From positions 60,986-124,985 of the forward strand of contig CAJUSA010000006.1 of assembly GCA_910589015.1 (NCBI GenBank): a stretch of DNA of 64,000 nt. The letters are read 5' to 3'. The position numbers and the translations under genes were made by a program. Shown here piece after piece: positions 7,087 to 14,665 of this stretch. The DNA is from an uncultured Christensenellaceae bacterium. Its GTDB lineage: Bacteria; Bacillota; Clostridia; Christensenellales; Borkfalkiaceae. Position 1 is the first letter of the stretch. Every line of letters begins with the position of its first letter. The notes beneath the pieces were generated by a model. That model was not told where the DNA came from. It did not search any database and was given only the letters and a program-made list of their open reading frames with translations.

Positions 7087-8688
7087 TTAACCGACTACTT
7101 CGATTCCGTCGGGAATTTTTTTCGTGATCCTGCCGTCTTTTAATTCGATTTCGATGCAGCCGAACGGCGTGGGATAGGTGATTTTATAATACTTCAAGCC
7201 CGCCGCTACGGGATTAACCCTCATCTTTTTGCAACCGGGGGCAAGAATTTCGATTCCGCCGATCGACTTGATCAGGAAGGAAACAGGCCCGCACGACCAG
7301 CCGTGGCACAGGCTGTGGCGGAAACCGACGTAACAGTGGTCGCCGAAGTCGCCGTGAATATCGTTCTCGCCCGCTTTGGGCAGACGGGTGATCGGCGCAC
7401 TGCCTTTTACCCAGTCGAGGTTGAAATCTTCCCAGAAGGTCGTTGCGCCCAGATCGAGCATGGCGCCGTAATATTCCTTCATCAACGCGACGGCGCGGGC
7501 GGCGTCGGTTTGCGCGATCGCCACAAGCAGGTAATAACTCATAAAGGTGGAAAACCCCTTTGCGCCGTGTTCGGTCAAAAACGCAAAACTTTCGGAAGGT
7601 TTTTTCAACCCCGCATACACGAGCATCGCCTCGCACTGCTTGAATTTTTCAACGGTGATATTACGGTTGCGCGCCAACTTTTCCGTCATGCGCACGCAAA
7701 GTTCGGTATCGAGCGCAAGTTCTTCGAACAGGACAAACGCGTAACGCGCCGCCAACGCCCAGATGGCGTATATACCGATTTTTTCGTCGGCGGAATTGTT
7801 GCTGGGCCAGTCGAAGAGCGCTTCAACGGTGATCTCGCCCTTTTCGGATACGCAGTCGTTGAGCAGCCGCACCGCGCCTTCGAGATAGTCTTTATTTTTT
7901 TCGAGATACGCCTTGTCGCCGTTTTGCAGGTAGTAATCGTGCAAAATGATCAGCCACCAACAGGTATACGAAGGAATGCCGTTCATCCACTGCGGCAGCG
8001 GCGTGTGAGACGTGGTGTAATCGAGCGAACGCTCTACGCTGCGGTCGGAACCGAACAAACAGCAAATCGCCGTCGTTTCGGGGTGCATATCGCCGATCCA
8101 AACAAGGCGGTCGCGCTTGATGCCGTCCCATATGTAATTTTGCATATTGAGTTCGAGCGTGCGTTTCGCTACGCGGAAGATCTCGTTGACGCGCTCGTCG
8201 TCGCACTCGAAGCCTCCTGCGGCATGCAGATCGCGGCGGATTTGAGTTGCGAGCACGGCTTTCAGCACGACGGTTTTCTCTTCCTCGAAGTCGATCCGCA
8301 CAAAACGGAACCCCGTCTGCAAAAATTCCTGATCGGAATATATCAGGATTTTAGTGCGGATATCGCGCAATGCATGATAGTTGCCCGCATTTTTCTGCCC
8401 TAATTCGGCGCAGGCTTCCGAAACCGATTCACCCGTGCGGATGCGCACCTGCGCCTCGCCGCCGTCGGCGCCGAGCGTTAAAATACGCACCGAAGCGTGC
8501 AATTCCCTGCCGAAATCGAGAACGATACTGCCCTTGCCGCGCACGGTGATAAGATGCTGCTCGCTCAGACCGATTTGCAAATCGCATGGCTCTTTGAGAA
8601 GTTCGGCACCCTCTATCACCCCGCTTTTCGAATAGATTGCGACGGGGAAGATCGCTTCCCGAATTCGTTCGTCCATAATTTCTCCCAA
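7087..8688 (-). CDS. GH78-like alpha-L-rhamnosidase family glycosidase, short form
   Basis: The 533 residues contain the six-hairpin glycosidase core of GH78 enzymes: GIKRDRLVWIGDMHPE (about 188-203) corresponds to the CPQRxRLGWTGD region, and HSLCHGWSCGPVSFL followed by PGCKKMRVNPV and a TPFGCIEIE tail matches the end of the catalytic domain and the C-terminal beta domain. Full GH78 proteins are often 800-1000 residues; this one lacks most N-terminal beta modules and has no signal peptide, so it may act on imported oligosaccharides in the cytoplasm. Substrate is inferred only from family. It is the first gene of a unit with the LacI regulator downstream. Confidence 0.8.
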   Translation of the reverse strand: MGEIMDERIREAIFPVAIYSKSGVIEGAELLKEPCDLQIGLSEQHLITVRGKGSIVLDFGRELHASVRILTLGADGGEAQVRIRTGESVSEACAELGQKNAGNYHALRDIRTKILIYSDQEFLQTGFRFVRIDFEEEKTVVLKAVLATQIRRDLHAAGGFECDDERVNEIFRVAKRTLELNMQNYIWDGIKRDRLVWIGDMHPETTAICCLFGSDRSVERSLDYTTSHTPLPQWMNGIPSYTCWWLIILHDYYLQNGDKAYLEKNKDYLEGAVRLLNDCVSEKGEITVEALFDWPSNNSADEKIGIYAIWALAARYAFVLFEELALDTELCVRMTEKLARNRNITVEKFKQCEAMLVYAGLKKPSESFAFLTEHGAKGFSTFMSYYLLVAIAQTDAARAVALMKEYYGAMLDLGATTFWEDFNLDWVKGSAPITRLPKAGENDIHGDFGDHCYVGFRHSLCHGWSCGPVSFLIKSIGGIEILAPGCKKMRVNPVAAGLKYYKITYPTPFGCIEIELKDGRITKKIPDGIEVVG

Positions 8689-8729
8689 CGGAACGCCGCT
8701 TGCGCCGCGCCCTTTTTGTATTCTATTTT

Positions 8730-8754
8730 GGTTACAAAACCGTTTACTGTAACC
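8730..8754. promoter_or_regulatory. Candidate secondary operator in the GH78 leader
   Basis: GGTTAC (8730-8735) and GTAACC (8749-8754) form an inverted repeat around AAAACCGTTT. The half-sites equal those at 8818-8833 but the spacing differs, so this is only a possible second LacI-type site. Confidence 0.35.
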
Positions 8755-8817
8755 GTATTTTTAACTGCAAAATCAATATCGTAACTAATTCCGTAACTAA
8801 TTTTGTAAATTTAACGA

Positions 8818-8833
8818 GGTTATCCGCGTAACC
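8818..8833. promoter_or_regulatory. LacI-type operator at the GH78/LacI transcription start
   Basis: GGTTATCCGCGTAACC is a partial palindrome centred on CG, the usual LacI-family design. On the minus strand it begins six bases after the -10 box, so it would cover the transcription start. Confidence 0.55.
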
Positions 8834-8839
8834 AAATAC

Positions 8840-8868
8840 AGGATACCATGTTTGCAAAAGTTTGTCAA
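8840..8868 (-). promoter_or_regulatory. Sigma-A promoter of the GH78-LacI unit
   Basis: Minus-strand TTGACA (8868-8863), 17-bp spacer, TATCCT (8845-8840). The predicted leader to the ATG at 8688 is about 145 nucleotides. Confidence 0.7.
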
Positions 8869-8952
8869 TACTTTTCTATAAAATATTATAATTTATTTTT
8901 CGACACGGCGCAAGCGGTTTTGCGGGAATTTTTTGTTTGTGCAAGATTTTGC

Positions 8953-8981
8953 TTGACAAAGGCAAATTGCTTCCGTATAAT
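8953..8981 (+). promoter_or_regulatory. Consensus sigma-A promoter of the tRNA-Gly unit
   Basis: TTGACA (8953-8958), exactly 17 bp, TATAAT (8976-8981): a perfect consensus promoter whose transcript would begin near 8988, ten bases before the first tRNA-like copy. Confidence 0.92.
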
Positions 8982-8998
8982 AAAAGGCGAATTCAAGC

Positions 8999-9103
8999 GC
9001 AGGAATCGCCTAGCGGTATGGCGTCAGCTTCCCAAGCTGATCCCGGCGGGGGCGTGCGCAGCCACCGAGCCGCCTTGCGGCGAAGGTACTCCCGTTTCGG
9101 AAA
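8999..9103 (+). pseudogene. Interrupted tRNA-Gly(CCC) copy
   Basis: Bases 8999-9050 are identical to the first 52 bases of the intact tRNA-Gly at 9134 (acceptor 5' strand, D arm, CCC anticodon arm, start of the T arm). Instead of TTCG the T loop then runs into about 37 unrelated bases before ACTCCCGTTTC resumes at about 9088-9098, and the 3' acceptor strand and CCA are missing. It should not fold as a tRNA. Confidence 0.7.
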
Positions 9104-9133
9104 CGGAGGTCGAACACTTCTCAACTTCATCAT

Positions 9134-9208
9134 GCAGGAATCGCCTAGCGGTATGGCGTCAGCTTCCCAAGCTGATCCCGGCGGGTTCGACTCCCGTTTC
9201 CTGCTCCA
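9134..9208 (+). tRNA. tRNA-Gly (anticodon CCC)
   Basis: Cloverleaf: acceptor GCAGGAA/TTCCTGC, D arm GCC...GGC, anticodon arm TCAGC-TTCCCAA-GCTGA with anticodon CCC, T arm GCGGG-TTCGACT-CCCGT, discriminator T and an encoded CCA (9206-9208). It reads GGG codons. It lies after a broken copy of itself and before a terminator. Confidence 0.95.
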
Positions 9209-9212
9209 CCAA

Positions 9213-9242
9213 CAAACGGCACGCATGCGTGCCGTTTGTCTT
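9213..9242 (+). terminator. Terminator of the tRNA-Gly unit
   Basis: A 24-bp perfect palindrome (AAACGGCACGCA and its complement) followed by GTCTTTTT. Confidence 0.9.
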
Positions 9243-9248
9243 TTTGTG

Positions 9249-10667
9249 CTATATGATCCCGACAAAATACTGCGGGGAATCAAACAGAACCGATATTTCC
9301 TTTTCTTCCCCCCCGCGCGATACGGTCATCACAACCCTATCGTTCTTCCGCACGTTGAACAGAAAATCGCTCAGCTTATGCATACGGGTAAAGTATACCG
9401 TGCGCTCTTCCCGCGGCGCGCTTTCCCCTTCGCGCAGAGGGTGAACGATTTTTGCCGAAATAAGCGTATCGCCGTTGCGCAACCCCGCAACCGCCCCCGC
9501 GCCGTCCGTTTGCAACGTGCTTTTGATGACGATCTGTTCCTGACTGTAAAACTTACAGGTTTCTTCGTCAAACACCGTCTGGCGCGACAGCACGGCAAAT
9601 TCCATTCCGAGCACAGCACGCGTCGCCGTTGCAGGCTTTTCATAATCGATCGTCCCGTCCGTGCGATAGGAAATCCCGTCGATAATGCTTTCGGCGACGG
9701 CAAGCGCAAAATTTGCGGGAAGGGCATAACCGAACCCCGCTACGCTGTCCTCCGCCCCCGTGCCGTCCGTCACCGCATCGAGCCGCGCGTTGACGATGCC
9801 CACCAGCTCGCCGCGCACGTTAAAAAGCCCGCCGCCCGAATTGCCGTGATTGACCGCCGCGTCGGTGCGGATCTCAGGCAGCACAATGGACGTTCTGCCG
9901 TCGGCGGCGGTAGCGTCGATCTCTTCGCGCCCGACCGAAACGACGCCGCGCGTAACGCTCAACCCTTTGCCGAGCGGATTGCCGACGGCAAATACGCTTT
10001 CCCCGACCGACACCGCATCGGAATTCGCCGCAACCGCCGCGCACGCAAAACTATTTTCGCCTTTGAAGGCGTCCGATCCTTCCACATATAACACGGCGAT
10101 GTCGCTCGTCATCGAACCGCCGACGTAATACGCGTCAATTGCGCCGCTCGTACCGGGGTTGTAATCGGGATATGTTTCGTTGCCGTACAAATAGACGACG
10201 ATATTCTTGTCGACCTTACCCAACGACGCGCGGTACACAACATGGTAGTTGGTGACGATAAACGCGCTGCCCGTTTGTTTGTCGAGCGAATAGATGATGC
10301 CCGCGCCTGCGGAATGGGACGACGTTCCGACCGCGTACACGCTCACGACCGAGCAAAGCGCTTTGTTCGCAGCCGCCGTTCCGTCGCCGACCGCCGCAAG
10401 AAATTCGGGGAACGTACCCGTAAATTCCCCCGCCTGCACGGCTTGCAAATAGCTCTCGTACCAGTTTTTGTTCGACGCCGTACCGCCCTCGCCGCCGGCG
10501 AGCCAGTTATCCAAAGAGCCTTGATACCCGTTGTCGACCGCAACGTCAAACGGCGTGTTGCCGTCGGGCGCGCTTGCGAAAAAGCTGCACGCGGAAAAAG
10601 AGCACAGCGCGAGGATCAGGCATATAACCGTCGTTAACAAAACCGTAATTTTCCGTTTCATGATCAA
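9249..10667 (-). CDS. HtrA/DegP-like trypsin-type serine protease, lipoprotein
   Basis: A 472-residue exported protease. The N-terminus has a signal with a lipobox-like FSAC (Cys27). Residues 43-100 contain an NGYQGSLDNWLAGG / EFTGTFPEFLAAVG pair of short Trp/Phe repeats. The S1C protease domain follows with the full catalytic triad: His142 (TNYHVV), Asp189 (TSDIAVL) and Ser277 (HGNSGGG). A C-terminal PDZ-like part (about 375-460, AGLRNGDTLISAK) fits HtrA architecture. Probable role: quality control or processing of envelope proteins. The gene has its own promoter at 10691-10719 and lies tail-to-tail with the tRNA unit. Confidence 0.9.
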   Translation of the reverse strand: MIMKRKITVLLTTVICLILALCSFSACSFFASAPDGNTPFDVAVDNGYQGSLDNWLAGGEGGTASNKNWYESYLQAVQAGEFTGTFPEFLAAVGDGTAAANKALCSVVSVYAVGTSSHSAGAGIIYSLDKQTGSAFIVTNYHVVYRASLGKVDKNIVVYLYGNETYPDYNPGTSGAIDAYYVGGSMTSDIAVLYVEGSDAFKGENSFACAAVAANSDAVSVGESVFAVGNPLGKGLSVTRGVVSVGREEIDATAADGRTSIVLPEIRTDAAVNHGNSGGGLFNVRGELVGIVNARLDAVTDGTGAEDSVAGFGYALPANFALAVAESIIDGISYRTDGTIDYEKPATATRAVLGMEFAVLSRQTVFDEETCKFYSQEQIVIKSTLQTDGAGAVAGLRNGDTLISAKIVHPLREGESAPREERTVYFTRMHKLSDFLFNVRKNDRVVMTVSRGGEEKEISVLFDSPQYFVGII

Positions 10668-10690
10668 CCTATTATCAAAACAGTAGCTTC

Positions 10691-10719
10691 ATTATATCAC
10701 GAACGCGGCAATTTTTCAA
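10691..10719 (-). promoter_or_regulatory. Sigma-A promoter of the HtrA-like protease
   Basis: Minus-strand TTGAAA (10719-10714), 17-bp spacer, TATAAT (10696-10691), 24 bases before the start codon. Confidence 0.8.
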
Positions 10720-10720
10720 G

Positions 10721-10750
10721 TGAAAAAAGAGCGGAAATTATTCCGCTCTT
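10721..10750 (-). terminator. Terminator of the rubrerythrin operon
   Basis: AGAGCGGAA-ATTA-TTCCGCTCT hairpin; on the minus strand it is followed by TTTTTT, 9 bases beyond the last small ORF. Confidence 0.85.
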
Positions 10751-10758
10751 CTTCCCTC

Positions 10759-10887
10759 TTATAAATCGTCCGCGTCCTGCACGGGTTTTTCGTAACCGTC
10801 GTCGGTGCTAACCCCCGTATAAGAGCCGAGAACGTCATCCCGAGAACTCATTTTTGCGCCTTTATGCAAGGCATTCTTCTTTTTCAT
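10759..10887 (-). CDS. 42-residue acidic-tail microprotein
   Basis: An ORF of 42 codons starting MKKKNALHKGAK, with a core DVLGSYTGVSTDDG and ending PVQDADDL. Its ATG shares the A of the upstream TAA (TAATG), so translation is coupled to the small gene before it. An internal ATG (10851) would give a 30-residue form but has a poorer ribosome site. The DVLGSYTG...PVQDADDL pattern feels familiar from other clostridial small proteins, but I cannot name a family. Function unknown; context with rubrerythrin suggests a link to oxidative stress or spores (inference). Confidence 0.72.
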   Translation of the reverse strand: MKKKNALHKGAKMSSRDDVLGSYTGVSTDDGYEKPVQDADDL

Positions 10888-11012
10888 TATTTGCAGTTCT
10901 TCGCTCTCGAGCACTTGCCGCTCTTCTGAGCCTTGTTCTGCGCGTTGTCCTGAACGTTGTTCTGCGCGTTCTTAGCGTTGTTTGCCTTCTCGTTGTTGTT
11001 AACCTTTTTCAT
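10887..11012 (-). CDS. 41-residue Asn/Gln/Lys-rich microprotein
   Basis: The ORF starts MKKVNNNEKANNAKNAQNN and ends KCSRAKNCK with two cysteines. Its ATG overlaps the rubrerythrin stop as ATGA and has an excellent AAGGAG ribosome site inside the end of that gene. Composition (N, K, Q and A make up most residues) resembles small acid-soluble or disordered proteins. No function known. Confidence 0.72.
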   Translation of the reverse strand: MKKVNNNEKANNAKNAQNNVQDNAQNKAQKSGKCSRAKNCK

Positions 11013-11605
11013 AAATTCTCCTTTTTGAAGGGCAGATGAAGTTCGGTATCACCCTGCGGCGCGCCGCAAAGAGGGCAAACTTTCCACGATTCTTTCGAAG
11101 TGTGCATAAATCCGCACTCGCTGCATATCCACAGCATCGGTCGTTCGGCTTTGTAGAGAGAGCCGTCCTCGAACGCCTCGTGCAGATAACCGAAGATGAT
11201 CCTGTGATTATCTTCTACTTTGGCGACCTGCTCGAATTTGAGCGCGATTTGCTCAAACCCCTCTTCCCGCGCAATCTTTGCAAACTGCGGATAAATATTT
11301 TCCGATTCATCCTGTTCGTCGATTGCCGCAAATTGCAAATTCTGCGCGAGCGTACCCGAATGGAACGGATAGCTTGCATCAATGTGAATGTTATCGCGGC
11401 TGCCCGCTTCTTTCAGCAAGGTCTGGAAAAACACTCTCGCATGGTTGGTTTCGTTCTTGGCGATCGTCTTGATCGTATCCGCCAAAACATAATACCCCTG
11501 ATGCGTCGCTTCCCGCGCCGTAAGCTGATAGCGCATGCCCGCCTGACATTCCCCCGCGAAACTTCTTGCGAGGTTGTAATAAGTCTGCGTCTTGGTAAAG
11601 TCCAT
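11009..11605 (-). CDS. Rubrerythrin family protein
   Basis: A 198-residue non-haem di-iron protein. The ferritin-like four-helix domain carries Glu19 (ARSFAGECQAG), Glu52 and His55 (KNETNHARVF) and Glu131/His134 (VEDNHRIIF), which should bind the di-iron centre. The C-terminal rubredoxin-like domain has CSEC (161-164) and CPLC (177-180) for one Fe(Cys)4 site. Rubrerythrins reduce hydrogen peroxide in the cytoplasm of anaerobes. GGGAGATGAATT precedes the start. Two microproteins follow with overlapping start and stop codons. Confidence 0.93.
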   Translation of the reverse strand: MDFTKTQTYYNLARSFAGECQAGMRYQLTAREATHQGYYVLADTIKTIAKNETNHARVFFQTLLKEAGSRDNIHIDASYPFHSGTLAQNLQFAAIDEQDESENIYPQFAKIAREEGFEQIALKFEQVAKVEDNHRIIFGYLHEAFEDGSLYKAERPMLWICSECGFMHTSKESWKVCPLCGAPQGDTELHLPFKKENL

Positions 11606-11674
11606 AATTCATCTCCCTTCTACGCTTATTTTGTTCGGTTTTCGAACGGTTATACGCGCAAAAGAGAAATTTTT

Positions 11675-12409
11675 TTACCAAAATCGGTTGAACAGCGTGC
11701 AGAAATCTTCGGCGGCATAATCGCCGAGCAGTTTATTCGATTCTTCATAATCGGGCAACACGCGGCGCACCGATGCCCAGAACGCACACCCGTGGTTGTG
11801 GTGCTTGATATGGCACAGCTCGTGCACGGTAAGATAGCGCAACAGCCGCTCGGGCAACAGGCATGCCCACATGCGGTAGAAGATCATGAATCCGCTGTGC
11901 TCGCGCCGACAGCACCCCCAATAACTTTTCGCATTCGAAAGCGCGACCGAAGGACATTTCACATGGCATACCGCCGCCATGCTGCGGGTGTAATCGCTCA
12001 AAAAGGTTTTTCCGTGCGTATAGAGCACGTCGCTCAGGAATTTTTTTACGTCTTTACCGCATTCGATGCGCTGCTCGCCCACAAGCGCATAATTGTCGCC
12101 CGTACGCACGACCTTATATTCTTTCCCGAACAGATAGATGTCGTCCCCCTCTTCGTAAGAGGGCACGACGGGCTTCGGGCGCAGTCGGTTGACGACGTAT
12201 CTTCGGTGCGTCCGCACCATGTTTAACGTTTCTTCGTCCGTAAAGCGATCGGGCACGCCCACGATCAACACGGTGTTGAACGCCACGCGCATCGTGTAAC
12301 GCGTCCTGAAATCCTCCAACTGCCCGATCCGCACTTCGCGCAAATACGGATGCCCGACCGCCTCGGCACACTGCGCCGCCAGTCTTTCCAGTCGCATATC
12401 TTCCGTCAT
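11675..12409 (-). CDS. YgjP-like (DUF45) zinc metallopeptidase
   Basis: The 244 residues match the YgjP/WLM-like group. The zinc site is HELCH (His196-Glu197, His200) followed by HHNHG, giving HExxH-x5-H with His206. Upstream pieces KSYWGCCRREHSGFMIFYRM and LPERLLRYLTV correspond to the usual W-G-C...N-x-L and P-x-x-L-I-x-Y-V-V-x-H-E-L pattern. Substrate is unknown; some relatives act as cytoplasmic proteases. A GAGAGGGAAT ribosome site supports the ATG. It sits 11 bases after the TauE-like gene and is probably co-transcribed. Confidence 0.85.
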   Translation of the reverse strand: MTEDMRLERLAAQCAEAVGHPYLREVRIGQLEDFRTRYTMRVAFNTVLIVGVPDRFTDEETLNMVRTHRRYVVNRLRPKPVVPSYEEGDDIYLFGKEYKVVRTGDNYALVGEQRIECGKDVKKFLSDVLYTHGKTFLSDYTRSMAAVCHVKCPSVALSNAKSYWGCCRREHSGFMIFYRMWACLLPERLLRYLTVHELCHIKHHNHGCAFWASVRRVLPDYEESNKLLGDYAAEDFCTLFNRFW

Positions 12410-12420
12410 ATTCCCTCTCT

Positions 12421-13197
12421 CTACGCAAATAACAGCGTAAGCAACATTACCGCCGCCGAAATCGCAAGCAGCACACCCGTCGCACGGTTGAGTTTTACGA
12501 CGGACATTTTATTCGCAACGGTTGCGGCGATCCGCGCCGCGATAAACGTGAAAACCACGCATGTGAGCAACATGGTGAGATCGGGCAATCCGTTTATGAC
12601 GAAATGCACCGAGGCGCCGAGAAACGCCGTATACGCCATGATGAGAACGCTTGTCCCGACCGCCGTTTTGAAGGCGTAACCGAGCACGATGGTCAGCGCG
12701 AACAGCATCATCATGCCGCCGCCCGTGCCCTGAAACCCGCACACGAACCCGATCACCGCGCCGCAGAGCGCGGCAAGCAGCGTAGGCGAGAAGAACTTCG
12801 TCTTTTCCTTGCCCCTTCTCGTAACGGGATTGATGATGAATTTAAGCCCTAAAACAAACGAACCCGTAATCGAAACAAGTTCCATCGCCTGTTCGCCGAC
12901 CGAAAAGGACGAAACGGCAAAGGCAACGGCGGTGCCAATCACGGTGAAACAGATAACGCTTACGAGCAACGTTGAACTTCTGCCCGTGTCGATATTGCCG
13001 CTTTTATAATAGGTGAACGCCGTGACGGCGGAGGCGAGCACGTCGGAAGCGAGGGCGATACCCACCGCCTCGAACACGGGAACCCCCAGAAAGGTTACGA
13101 GCATCGGCGAAATAAAAACCGCCGCCGAAAGCCCCGCAAACCCCGTTGCGACGCCCGCACCGATTCCCGCCAACGCGCAGATCAAAAATTCCAACAC
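12421..13197 (-). CDS. TauE/SafE family permease
   Basis: A 258-residue integral membrane protein with about seven to eight hydrophobic segments. It starts with the family signature region GIGAGVATGFAGLSAAVFISPMLV and repeats a related motif in the second half (GFVCGFQGTGGGMMMLFAL), as expected for the two-fold TauE/SafE repeat. Family members export sulfite, sulfoacetate or other small organosulfur or carboxylate anions; the substrate here cannot be told. First gene of a unit with the metallopeptidase. Confidence 0.88.
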   Translation of the reverse strand: MLEFLICALAGIGAGVATGFAGLSAAVFISPMLVTFLGVPVFEAVGIALASDVLASAVTAFTYYKSGNIDTGRSSTLLVSVICFTVIGTAVAFAVSSFSVGEQAMELVSITGSFVLGLKFIINPVTRRGKEKTKFFSPTLLAALCGAVIGFVCGFQGTGGGMMMLFALTIVLGYAFKTAVGTSVLIMAYTAFLGASVHFVINGLPDLTMLLTCVVFTFIAARIAATVANKMSVVKLNRATGVLLAISAAVMLLTLLFA

Positions 13198-13301
13198 CCG
13201 TAAACCCCTCCCGCAGGGTGGTATTATACCATATTCCGCAAGGGTTTGTCACGCGCTCGCGCCCGGTTACCGAAAATTTTTTCGTTCCTTATTCGCCATT
13301 A

Positions 13302-13333
13302 TAAAAACGGACAAAGCCCGTCGCTTTGCCCGT
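13302..13333 (-). terminator. Terminator of the decayed transcription unit
   Basis: Minus-strand hairpin ACGGGCAAAGC / GCTTTGTCCGT (one wobble) followed by TTTTTATAA. Confidence 0.8.
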
Positions 13334-13356
13334 TTCCAGAAAAATTTTTTGAAATT

Positions 13357-13525
13357 TTACGCCTGCCGCAGCATTGCGTAGCGTGCCGCCCCGTACATGC
13401 CTGCCTCGCCGCCAAGCAGCACCGCCTCGGGGCGATTTGTTGCCGTTCCCGCCGCAGGCGGCAACAATCAGCGTAGCCAGACATAAAACCAGTGCAACCA
13501 TAAGAACCCGTGCAATGCGTTTCAT
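13357..13525 (-). pseudogene. Lipoprotein signal peptide joined out of frame to a ROK-kinase tail
   Basis: From the ATG at 13525 the frame gives a clean lipoprotein signal MKRIARVLMVALVLC...LIVAACGGNGNKS, after which it becomes Arg-rich nonsense. In another frame the next bases encode PEAVLLGGEAGMYGAARYAM and a stop at 13357-13359, resembling the C-terminal end of ROK glucokinases. The unit still has a consensus promoter, an operator-like site, an AAGGGGGGTTT ribosome site and a terminator. A deletion fusing the first gene of a sugar-uptake operon (binding protein) to its last gene (ROK kinase) explains this; the short hybrid peptide is probably non-functional. Confidence 0.6.
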
Positions 13526-13587
13526 AAACCCCCCTTATATCTTCCTTTTTTTATCGGTATGGATTGCCCGTTTCGACTGTTTTATTC

Positions 13588-13603
13588 AGAAAACCGTTTT
13601 TCT
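13588..13603. promoter_or_regulatory. LacI-type operator at the decayed unit
   Basis: AGAAAACCGTTTTTCT, arms AGAAAA/TTTTCT around a central CCG. It starts eight bases after the -10 box and so covers the start site. It shares 14 of 16 bases with the site at 16771-16786. Confidence 0.6.
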
Positions 13604-13611
13604 ACGGTTGC

Positions 13612-13640
13612 ATTATAACATAGGAATGTTGGCTTGTCAA
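13612..13640 (-). promoter_or_regulatory. Consensus sigma-A promoter of the decayed unit
   Basis: Minus-strand TTGACA (13640-13635), 17 bp, TATAAT (13617-13612): a perfect promoter now driving only a remnant. Confidence 0.85.
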
Positions 13641-13693
13641 TACCTTTGCCGAAAATTTTTATGCACTTTTTTTATAGAAACCGCGCCAACCGA

Positions 13694-14650
13694 TCAAACC
13701 GCATAAAAATCGGTTATAATTCTGCGCACCGGCGTGTTGTTTTTGATCTCGTCGAGCAGGATATTCATTGCCGTTTCGCCCAGTTTTCCGTAATCCTGCC
13801 GCGCGTATTCCCACTGCGCCGTGGCGGGATCGTCCTCGCCGAGCGAATAAAGGCAGATATCGCGGTCGGGATCGAGCCCCGCCGCCTGCGCCGCCTCGCG
13901 GATCCCGCGCGCCACGTTGCCGTCGGAGGCGATAAACGCCATTCCTTCGCGCAGATACGGCGCGCACAGTCTGCGCCCCTCCTCCGCCGAGCTTTCCGTG
14001 CCGTACACCGATTTACCCTTTGCGTCGGGAAGGGTTTCGAGCGTTTCGCAAAACCCCTTCGCGCGGTCGATGGAAATAGTCTTGTTCGCTTCGCTGTTCA
14101 CAAGCGTGAACGAGCGGAACCCTTTTTCGTAAATACGCCGCATCACGGCGGAAACCAGCCCGATATTATCGATATCGACGTAACTGATTTCGAGTTCCTG
14201 CGCGGGGCGCCCGATGATCACGCAGGGAATGCGCTGTTGTTCCATTTGGCGGATACGGATATCGTCGACGAGCGGCGTCATTAAGATCACGCCGTCGATG
14301 GGCGCTTTGTCGCGTTTGAGCATCGTATCCACCGCCGTTTTTTTCAAACCGCTGTAAATGAGCAGATTTTTGTTTTCCGCCCCTGCCGTACGCATGCACG
14401 CCATGACGAAATCGGCATAAAACGCGCGGTAAGGCGTGCCGCCGTCGCCTTCGAGCACCAGCCCGATGATGTTCGTATTGCCGCGCGAGAGCGTCGAGGC
14501 ATAGAAGTTCGGTTGAAAATCCAGCTCTTTGCACACGTCGAGAATATGCTGTTTCAGGGCGGGGCTGACGTATTTTTTGCCCGTAAGCGCGTTGGATACG
14601 GTGGATTTTGCCACGCCGCACCGCTTTGCCACGTCGTTGATCGTAATCAT
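13694..14650 (-). CDS. LacI-family transcriptional regulator
   Basis: 318 residues: HTH and hinge helix at residues 1-60 (TINDVAKRCGVAKSTVSNALTG, FQPNFYASTLS) and a sugar-sensing domain with PIDGVILMTPLVDD, PCVIIGRPAQE, SVDIDN-like YVDIDNIGLVSAV and AFIASDGNVARGI. It lies 15 bases after the GH92 gene and is likely in its operon. Three closely similar 16-bp sites, two upstream of GH92 and one at the promoter of the neighbouring decayed unit, are the natural candidates for its operators. Effector unknown, possibly mannose or a mannoside (inference from GH92). Confidence 0.92.
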   Translation of the reverse strand: MITINDVAKRCGVAKSTVSNALTGKKYVSPALKQHILDVCKELDFQPNFYASTLSRGNTNIIGLVLEGDGGTPYRAFYADFVMACMRTAGAENKNLLIYSGLKKTAVDTMLKRDKAPIDGVILMTPLVDDIRIRQMEQQRIPCVIIGRPAQELEISYVDIDNIGLVSAVMRRIYEKGFRSFTLVNSEANKTISIDRAKGFCETLETLPDAKGKSVYGTESSAEEGRRLCAPYLREGMAFIASDGNVARGIREAAQAAGLDPDRDICLYSLGEDDPATAQWEYARQDYGKLGETAMNILLDEIKNNTPVRRIITDFYAV

Positions 14651-14665
14651 CTTTGCACCACTTCG

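Noticed and set aside
5945..7090. 381-codon open frame opposite the LacI gene
   Set aside because: It is the antisense shadow of a clear LacI regulator with complete HTH; the plus-strand protein is His/Arg-rich with no motif.
8999..9103. Two functional tRNA-Gly genes
   Set aside because: The first copy lacks the T loop sequence, 3' acceptor strand and CCA, so only the second is called a tRNA.
9134..9242. tRNA-associated prophage or integrative element attachment site
   Set aside because: No integrase, phage gene or matching direct repeat was found nearby; only a possible scar remains.
9307..9314. C7 run in the HtrA-like gene as a phase-variable switch
   Set aside because: The run is short and the reading frame continues to a normal end with intact domains; not enough evidence.
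8937..10091. 384-codon frame running through both tRNA copies
   Set aside because: It crosses a tRNA and its terminator and is antisense to the HtrA-like protease.
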